DNA of 64,000 bases from Occultella kanbiaonis (GTDB taxonomy: Bacteria > Actinomycetota > Actinomycetes > Actinomycetales > Beutenbergiaceae). A model generated the notes under the pieces. It worked only from the letters and a program-made list of their open reading frames with translations, was not told the origin of the DNA and did no database searches. The stretch is taken from assembly GCF_009708215.1 (NCBI RefSeq), contig NZ_CP046175.1:2542001-2606000 (forward strand), written 5' to 3'. A program made the translations under genes and the position numbers. This document shows, one piece after another, positions 59,121-64,000 of the stretch. How positions within the stretch are numbered: the first letter of the stretch is position 1; every line of letters starts with the position of its first letter.

Positions 59121-60095
59121 TCAGTGCGCCGTCGCGGCCGGGTAGCGGGCCCCGGTGACGTTCACCATCAGCGAGTAGAGCGTGTTCGTCGCGGTCACGA
59201 ACAGCGTGTTCCCGCGCGGGCCGCCGAAGGTCAGGTTCGAGCAGATCTCCGGGAGCCGGAGCTTGCCGAGCAGGGTGCCGTCGGGAGCCAGGCAGTGCAG
59301 GCCGTCGGCAGCGGCGGCCCAGATCCGGCCCGCGGCGTCGAGGCGGATCCCGTCGTAGCCGCCCGCGTCGCACTCGGCGATCACCTCGCCGCCGCTGAGC
59401 GGGTGGTCTGTGCCCGCTGTGCCCGGTGCGCCCGGTGCGCCCGCTGTGAACCGGCGCAGGTGCCGCCGACCGGTGTCGGTGACGTACAGGGTGCGCTCGT
59501 CGGCGCTGAAGGCGAGGCCGTTCGGTCGGTCGAAGTCGTCCGCCACCCGGGTCACGGTGCCGTCGGTCCCGATCCGGTAGACGTGGCAACCGCCGGTCTC
59601 GGTCTCGGCGCGGTGCCCCTCGTAGACGGTGTCGATGCCGTAGGCGGGGTCGGTGAACCAGATCGTGCCGTCGGCGCGGGTGACCACGTCGTTGGGGCTG
59701 TTCAGCGGGTGGCCGTCCCAGGCGTCGGCCAGCACCGTTCGGGTGCCGTCCGGCTCGATCCGGGTGACCGAGCGGGTCCCGTGCTCGCAGGAGACGATCC
59801 GTCCGGCCCGGTCCAGGGTGCGCCCGTTCGCGAAACCGGCGCCCTCGCGCCAGACCCCGACGGCGCCGGTCGTCTCGTCGAGGCGCAGCACCCGGTCGTT
59901 CGGGATGTCGGAGAACAGCACCGAGCGCCAGGCCGGGGAGTACACCGGTCCCTCGAGCCAGCGGCCGCCCTCGAAGAGGACCTGGACGAACCGGTCCCCG
60001 CCGATGCCGCGGAACCGCTCGTCCTTGATCTCCCACTCGGTCCTGATCGTCGCCACGTCGGGGCGTCCAGCTGCGCGTCGATGCATGGCCGCCAT
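59121..60095 (-). CDS. SMP-30/gluconolactonase family protein
   Basis: About 324 residues, a six-bladed propeller lactonase. Metal ligands are visible: LEGPVYSPAWRSVLFSD (Glu), HPLNSPNDVVTRADGTIWFT (Asn), DRPNGLAFSADERTLYVTD (Asn, Asp). It hydrolyses sugar lactones or related esters. The start is uncertain: ATGs at 60098, 60095 and 60086 and GTG at 60056 all lack good ribosome sites. No signal peptide. Divergent from the aldo/keto reductase. Confidence 0.85.
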   Translation of the reverse strand: MAAMHRRAAGRPDVATIRTEWEIKDERFRGIGGDRFVQVLFEGGRWLEGPVYSPAWRSVLFSDIPNDRVLRLDETTGAVGVWREGAGFANGRTLDRAGRIVSCEHGTRSVTRIEPDGTRTVLADAWDGHPLNSPNDVVTRADGTIWFTDPAYGIDTVYEGHRAETETGGCHVYRIGTDGTVTRVADDFDRPNGLAFSADERTLYVTDTGRRHLRRFTAGAPGAPGTAGTDHPLSGGEVIAECDAGGYDGIRLDAAGRIWAAAADGLHCLAPDGTLLGKLRLPEICSNLTFGGPRGNTLFVTATNTLYSLMVNVTGARYPAATAH

Positions 60096-60197
60096 CATGC
60101 ACGATCCGGCGCTCGGGCAGGACGCCTGGCCGTCGTGGATCGTCCGGCCCGTGGACGACGTTGCGTTCGTCGGTCCGGGAGGGTCAGGCTGGGTGAC

Positions 60198-61169
60198 ATG
60201 GATTACACCCACCTCGGCCGTACCGGCCTGTCCGTCAGCCGCATCTGCCTGGGCACGATGAACTTCGGCCCGTTCACCTCCGAGCCGGACGCGCACGCGA
60301 TCATGGACTCCGCGCACGCGAGCGGCATCAACTTCTTCGACACAGCGAACGGCTACGGCCGGGACAAGGGCAAGGGCGCCACCGAGAAGATCCTCGGCAA
60401 CTGGTTCGCCAAGGGTGATGGCCGGCGTGAGCGCACGGTGCTGGCGACCAAGGTGTACGGGGACATGGGGGAGTGGCCGAACGAGGGCAAGCTCTCCGCC
60501 TTGAACATCCGCCGGGCCCTCGATGCCAGCCTGCAGCGGCTCCAGACCGACTACATCGACCTGTACCAGTTCCACCACGTGGACCGGAACACGCCCTGGG
60601 AGGAGATCTGGCAGGCGATCGACGTCGCGATCACGCAGGGCAAGATCCTGTACGCCGGTTCCTCCAACTTCGCCGGCTGGCACATCGCCCAGGCGCAGGC
60701 CGCGGCGACGGCCCGGCACACCATGGGCCTCGTCTCGGAGCAGTCGCTCTACAACCTCGCCACCCGCAACATCGAGCTCGAGGTGATCCCGGCCGCCCAG
60801 CACTACGGGCTCGGCATCCTGCCCTGGTCCCCGCTGCAGGGCGGGCTGCTCGGCGGCGTGCTGCGCAAGGAGCGCGACGGCGTGCGCCGCACCGAGGGCC
60901 GGGCCGCCCAGGTGCTCGCGGAGCGGCGCGAGCAGGTGCAGGCCTACGAGGACTTCGTCGACGAACTCGGCCACCCGGCCGGGGACGTGGCGCTCGCGTG
61001 GTTGCTGCACCAGGACGCCGTCACCGCACCCATCGTCGGGCCGCGGGTGCAGGACCAGCTCGACTCCGCCGTCCGGGCCGTGGACGTCACCCTCGACGCG
61101 GACGCACTCGCGCGACTGGACGAGATCTTCCCCGGCCACCGCACCGCGCCGGAGGACTACGCCTGGTAG
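60198..61169 (+). CDS. Aldo/keto reductase (AKR11/12-like)
   Basis: A 323-residue AKR. MDYTHLGRTGLSVSRICLGTM opens the barrel; NFFDTANGYG, VLATKVYGD and DLYQFHHVD carry the tetrad Asp, Tyr, Lys and His, and VTAPIVGPRVQDQLDSA binds NADP. The third AKR in the window and distinct from the others. GTG/ATG spacing upstream is weak; ATG 60198 fits the family start exactly. Confidence 0.92.
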   Translation: MDYTHLGRTGLSVSRICLGTMNFGPFTSEPDAHAIMDSAHASGINFFDTANGYGRDKGKGATEKILGNWFAKGDGRRERTVLATKVYGDMGEWPNEGKLSALNIRRALDASLQRLQTDYIDLYQFHHVDRNTPWEEIWQAIDVAITQGKILYAGSSNFAGWHIAQAQAAATARHTMGLVSEQSLYNLATRNIELEVIPAAQHYGLGILPWSPLQGGLLGGVLRKERDGVRRTEGRAAQVLAERREQVQAYEDFVDELGHPAGDVALAWLLHQDAVTAPIVGPRVQDQLDSAVRAVDVTLDADALARLDEIFPGHRTAPEDYAW

Positions 61170-61208
61170 GGGAGTGACAGGGACCGGCATCGGCGCAAGA
61201 CTGACGTG

Positions 61209-62333
61209 ATGAGCGCCGAGCCGGGCCCCAGCACGCCCGGCACCACCGTGCACCGGGTGCTGCACGTCGACCTCGACCAGTTCATCGCCGCCGTCGAGGT
61301 GCTCCGCCGCCCCGAGCTGGCCGGTAGGCCGGTGATCGTCGGCGGCCGGGGCGACCCGACGGAGCGCGCCGTCGTCTCCACCGCGTCCTACGAGGCGCGC
61401 GAGTTCGGCGCCCGGTCCGGGATGCCGCTGCGGATCGCGGCCCGCAAGGTGCCGGACGCGGTCATCCTGCCGGTCGACCACGACGCCTACAACGAGGCGT
61501 CCGAACAGGTGATGGCGACGCTGCGCGGCCTCGGCGTGGTCGTGGAGGTCCTCGGCTGGGACGAGGCGTTCCTCGGCGCCCCCGCCACCGACCCGGGCAT
61601 GTTCGCCGACCCCGAGGCGTTCGCCGCCAGGGTCCGCGCCGCCGTCCTGGACGCGACCGAGCTGCACTGCTCGGTGGGCGTCGGGGACAACAAGGTGCGG
61701 GCGAAGATCGCCACCGACTTCGGCAAGCCCCGCGGCACGTTCGTACTGACGGCCGCGAACTGGTTCGAGGTGATGGGGGACCGGGACACCATCGCGCTCT
61801 GGGGCGTCGGCTCCAAGGTATCCAAGCGCCTGCTCGGCCACGGGATCCGCACCGTGCGCGAGTTGGCGGCCGCCGACGAGGACGTCCTGGTCGCCGAGTT
61901 CGGGCCGCGGATGGGCCGGTGGTACCACGACCTGGGCCGCGGCGAGGGACCGACGGAGGTCGACGACAGTCCCTGGATCGCGCGCGGCCACAGCCGGGAG
62001 AGCACCTACCAGCGCAACCTGACCACCCCCGCGGAGGTCGCGGACGCCGTCGCCGTGCTCGCCGAGCAGGCGTTCGCGGACACCGACGCCGAGGGGCGCG
62101 CGGTCATGCGGGTGACCCTGAAGGTGCGGTACGCGCCGTTCTTCACGTTCACCCGGGCCCGCAAGCTGCCCGCACCGACCCGGGACCGGGCCGAGGTGGT
62201 CGCGGCGGCGCTCGCGCTCACCGCGGACCTCGACCCCGAGCGGGAGGTGCGGCTGCTCGGGGTGCGGGCCGAGATGGTCATGCCCGACGGCGGTGACCCG
62301 GCCGAGCGGACACCGGTGCGTGGGCGGCTCTGA
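61209..62333 (+). CDS. dinB2: Y-family DNA polymerase, DinB2-like (no aromatic steric gate)
   Basis: A 374-residue polymerase. Metal ligands are Asp21 in HVDLDQFIAAVE and Asp118/Glu119 in GWDEAFLGA. The residue that normally excludes ribonucleotides (Phe/Tyr after DxDxF) is Ile26; the other polymerase in this window has Tyr there. Mycobacterium smegmatis DinB2 has Leu at this place and readily uses ribonucleotides, so the same is predicted here. No C-terminal clamp-binding QxxLPL motif. ATG 61209 follows an in-frame GTG at 61206; either may be used. No LexA box was seen upstream. Confidence 0.88.
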   Translation: MSAEPGPSTPGTTVHRVLHVDLDQFIAAVEVLRRPELAGRPVIVGGRGDPTERAVVSTASYEAREFGARSGMPLRIAARKVPDAVILPVDHDAYNEASEQVMATLRGLGVVVEVLGWDEAFLGAPATDPGMFADPEAFAARVRAAVLDATELHCSVGVGDNKVRAKIATDFGKPRGTFVLTAANWFEVMGDRDTIALWGVGSKVSKRLLGHGIRTVRELAAADEDVLVAEFGPRMGRWYHDLGRGEGPTEVDDSPWIARGHSRESTYQRNLTTPAEVADAVAVLAEQAFADTDAEGRAVMRVTLKVRYAPFFTFTRARKLPAPTRDRAEVVAAALALTADLDPEREVRLLGVRAEMVMPDGGDPAERTPVRGRL

Positions 62334-62381
62334 GCCGCCGTGACGGCACTCGGCACGCCGGCGCGTCGCTGCCGGGTGCGC

Positions 62382-63476
62382 TCAGCGGCGGGCTCGCACC
62401 AGGGCCGGGGCGCCGAGGACGGACCGGTACAGGTCCGCGGCGGACTGGGCGACGACCTCTGCGCCATAGGTGTGCGCCAGCTGCTCCGCGTTCGTGGCCG
62501 CGGTGGCCCGAGCCTTCGGATCCAGGCGCAGCGACTCCACCGCCTCGGCGAACCCGGCGGCGTCGGACGGGAACAGGGCGCCGTCGGCACCGAACAGCTC
62601 CCGGAACACGGTGATGTCCCGGAGCACGATCGGCAGGCTTGCCGCCGCTGCCTCGAGGGCCACCAGCCCGAACGTCTCCTGGCGTGCCGTGGAGGTGAAC
62701 ACATCCGCGGCCAGGTACCACTGCGCGACCTGTTCCCGGTCGAGCTGCCCCACGAACCGGACGTTCGGCGGCGCCGAGCGCATCTGCGCCTCGAGCTGGC
62801 CGCGGGCGGACGCCAGCGCGCCGAACAGGACCGAGCCCACCCACACGAACGTCACGTGCGGCAGCGCGCGGGCCACCTCGAGGAATGTCTCCACGCCCTT
62901 GCGGGGCTGCACCTGGCCCACGGTGAGCACGACGAACTCGTCCGCGCCCACGCCCAGGTCCGCTCGCGCGAGCCCCCGGCTGTCGGCGGAGCGCTCGAAC
63001 GCCCGCCGGTCGATCCCGTTCGGGATCACGCTGATCGGGGTGCGAACGCCGCCGTCGAGCAGTTCGGCCTTCGCCGCCTCGGAGACCGCGACGACGTGGT
63101 CGGCGGACCCGTAGAAGTACCGGAGATAGCCCTCGATGGGCTTGCGGAACAGGGTCGAGCCGCGCAGGCTGCCCCGCAGGCTGTCCGCCGTGACGTGCGC
63201 GGAGACGACCTTCGGCCCCCGATGGGTCCGCAGCCGGTACAGCGGCCACGGTCCGAGGGTGTGCACGTGCAGGATGCCGTCGCGCCAGCGCTCGTTCGTG
63301 CCCACCTGGTAGCCCAGGTCACGCAGCCCCTGGGTGGTCTCCAGGAATGCCGTGTGGACCCCGTGGCCCTTGGGACCGAACACGGATTCGGACATCTGGT
63401 TGATCCGGGGCAGGTCCGTGCGGACCGCCTCCGGTTCGATGCCGGTGCGGGTGGGCGGGATGAAGGCGAGCGTCAT
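62382..63476 (-). CDS. Glycosyltransferase family 4
   Basis: A 364-residue GT-B enzyme. KGHGVHTAFLETTQGLRDLG begins the acceptor half, GWHN-like HVHTLGPWPLY follows, VVLTVGQVQPRKGVETFLEV starts the donor half and STARQETFGLVALEAAAASLP is the EX7E motif binding the nucleotide sugar. Resembles lipid or mannosyl glycosyltransferases that act at the cytosolic membrane face. GGAAG is seven bases before ATG 63476. A 10-bp palindrome CAGATATCTG (63494-63503) lies upstream. Confidence 0.9.
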   Translation of the reverse strand: MTLAFIPPTRTGIEPEAVRTDLPRINQMSESVFGPKGHGVHTAFLETTQGLRDLGYQVGTNERWRDGILHVHTLGPWPLYRLRTHRGPKVVSAHVTADSLRGSLRGSTLFRKPIEGYLRYFYGSADHVVAVSEAAKAELLDGGVRTPISVIPNGIDRRAFERSADSRGLARADLGVGADEFVVLTVGQVQPRKGVETFLEVARALPHVTFVWVGSVLFGALASARGQLEAQMRSAPPNVRFVGQLDREQVAQWYLAADVFTSTARQETFGLVALEAAAASLPIVLRDITVFRELFGADGALFPSDAAGFAEAVESLRLDPKARATAATNAEQLAHTYGAEVVAQSAADLYRSVLGAPALVRARR

Positions 63477-63585
63477 AGAGCAACTTCCAGTCGCAGATAT
63501 CTGTGTGACTCACTGAAGACCTGGCGGGTGACTGCGGCGTGAACCCCTCGAAGATAGCGGGTCGGGCGCCGGTGAACGGGGATGG

Positions 63586-64000
63586 TCATGGGAGTGCCTG
63601 ACGTCGCTGGGCATCGTGCGGCGGCGCCATCCCGGCCCGGAGCCGGTCCTGAACACCGGGCGCCAGCGCGCTGAAGTCGGCCTCGGTGTCGAGGTCGATC
63701 GCGGTGCCGTCCCGACGGACCAGGGCGGCGGGTGAGCCAAGGGACTCGGCTTCGTGGCGGTGCCGGGCGAGGCTGCCCGGGCCGAAGGCGAACGTGAAGG
63801 CGTCGGTGCCCGGCCGCAGGACCACAGCGTTCGTGCCGAGGCCGGCACGGTCCGGGCCGAGCGTGACCGGTGCGGCCGGGGCCAGCAGGGCCGCCACGTC
63901 GGCGGTGGTCAGGGCGGGCAGATCGGCATGGATGACGAGCAGCCGGTCGCCGGGCCGGCGCCGGCGGACCTGCTCGCGACCGAACTCGACCGCCGCGTTC
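63586..64000 (-). CDS. cofC: 2-phospho-L-lactate/PEP guanylyltransferase (3' part, cut by window edge)
   Basis: About 137 C-terminal residues, open through the window edge. RLLVIHADLPALTTADVAAL, VTLGPDRAGLGTNAVVLRP and FTFAFGPGSLARHRHEAE are hallmarks of CofC/FbiD, which makes the activated phospholactate or phosphoenolpyruvate of the F420 side chain. It shows that this genome makes F420, consistent with the Fgd and LLM enzymes in the large operon. The GTG at 63897 is an internal codon, not a start. Confidence 0.9.
   Translation of the reverse strand, partial: NAAVEFGREQVRRRRPGDRLLVIHADLPALTTADVAALLAPAAPVTLGPDRAGLGTNAVVLRPGTDAFTFAFGPGSLARHRHEAESLGSPAALVRRDGTAIDLDTEADFSALAPGVQDRLRAGMAPPHDAQRRQALP

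Noticed and set aside
59121-61991. A 956-residue minus-strand frame including the SMP-30 gene
   Set aside because: Everything before about 60095 is antisense to an aldo/keto reductase and the second Y-family polymerase.
63494-63503. CAGATATCTG palindrome upstream of the glycosyltransferase as an operator
   Set aside because: Ten bases is short and no second copy or regulator gene is nearby; chance occurrence cannot be excluded.

Overview
The window is very GC-rich, densely coded DNA from an actinobacterium, most likely a Micrococcales-type soil or plant-associated lineage (inferred from gene content, not proven). Supporting signs are a partial F420-biosynthesis gene (CofC/FbiD type), an Fgd-type F420-dependent glucose-6-phosphate dehydrogenase, mycothiol-type DinB-fold enzymes, a mycobacterial-type LexA box, many GTG/TTG starts, repeated GTGA/ATGA gene overlaps and several genes whose -10 box lies 6-8 bases before the start codon (leaderless mRNAs). 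I see no rRNA, tRNA, CRISPR array, insertion sequence or phage genes. The window opens inside a DJ-1/PfpI gene and closes inside cofC.

Layout. 0-2.7 kb: a CmtR-like metal sensor with a cation-efflux protein, and an SDR gene divergent from a TetR gene. 3.5-6.4 kb: a LolA-like exported protein coupled to an ABC-2 exporter. 6.6-9.9 kb: secreted GH3 (NagZ-like) and DUF1343/NamZ-like enzymes, a likely peptidoglycan-sugar recycling pair. 10-17.6 kb: small units (VOC protein, hydrolase with TetR, SulP transporter, FAD monooxygenase with divergent TetR, lipid-kinase-like protein, aldo/keto reductase). 17.6-20.2 kb: a GH43-like protein and a DMT permease whose leader is a tandem glycine riboswitch.

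20.3-40.1 kb is the centrepiece: a ROK regulator divergent from a sixteen-gene co-directional operon, nearly all genes overlapping or abutting. It encodes a cytosolic GH63-like glycosidase, a three-subunit molybdenum hydroxylase plus XdhC, an LLM-type (probably F420-dependent) oxidoreductase plus its own Fgd, an octopine/nopaline-dehydrogenase-like enzyme, two different amidohydrolases, a CUT1 ABC importer without ATPase, an MFS carrier, an enolase-superfamily acid dehydratase and a D-2-hydroxyacid dehydrogenase. Together these look like an uptake and degradation pathway for a glycosylated or otherwise sugar-linked nitrogenous compound; I cannot match it to a described pathway.

40-64 kb is mosaic: an SDR remnant, a lipoprotein, DoxX, a LexA-boxed DNA polymerase IV, a MDMPI-type protein, a stand-alone Sdh/Frd-type flavoprotein, aldo/keto reductases, a YqeY remnant, an unrecognised 514-residue protein with a Val-Gln-Pro linker, an MFS exporter, a WYL regulator divergent from an epoxide hydrolase, a complete osmoprotectant ABC operon, a disulfide oxidoreductase, a DUF4185 protein, a Nudix hydrolase, an SMP-30 protein, a second Y-family polymerase with an Ile in place of the aromatic steric gate, a family 4 glycosyltransferase and the 3' part of cofC.
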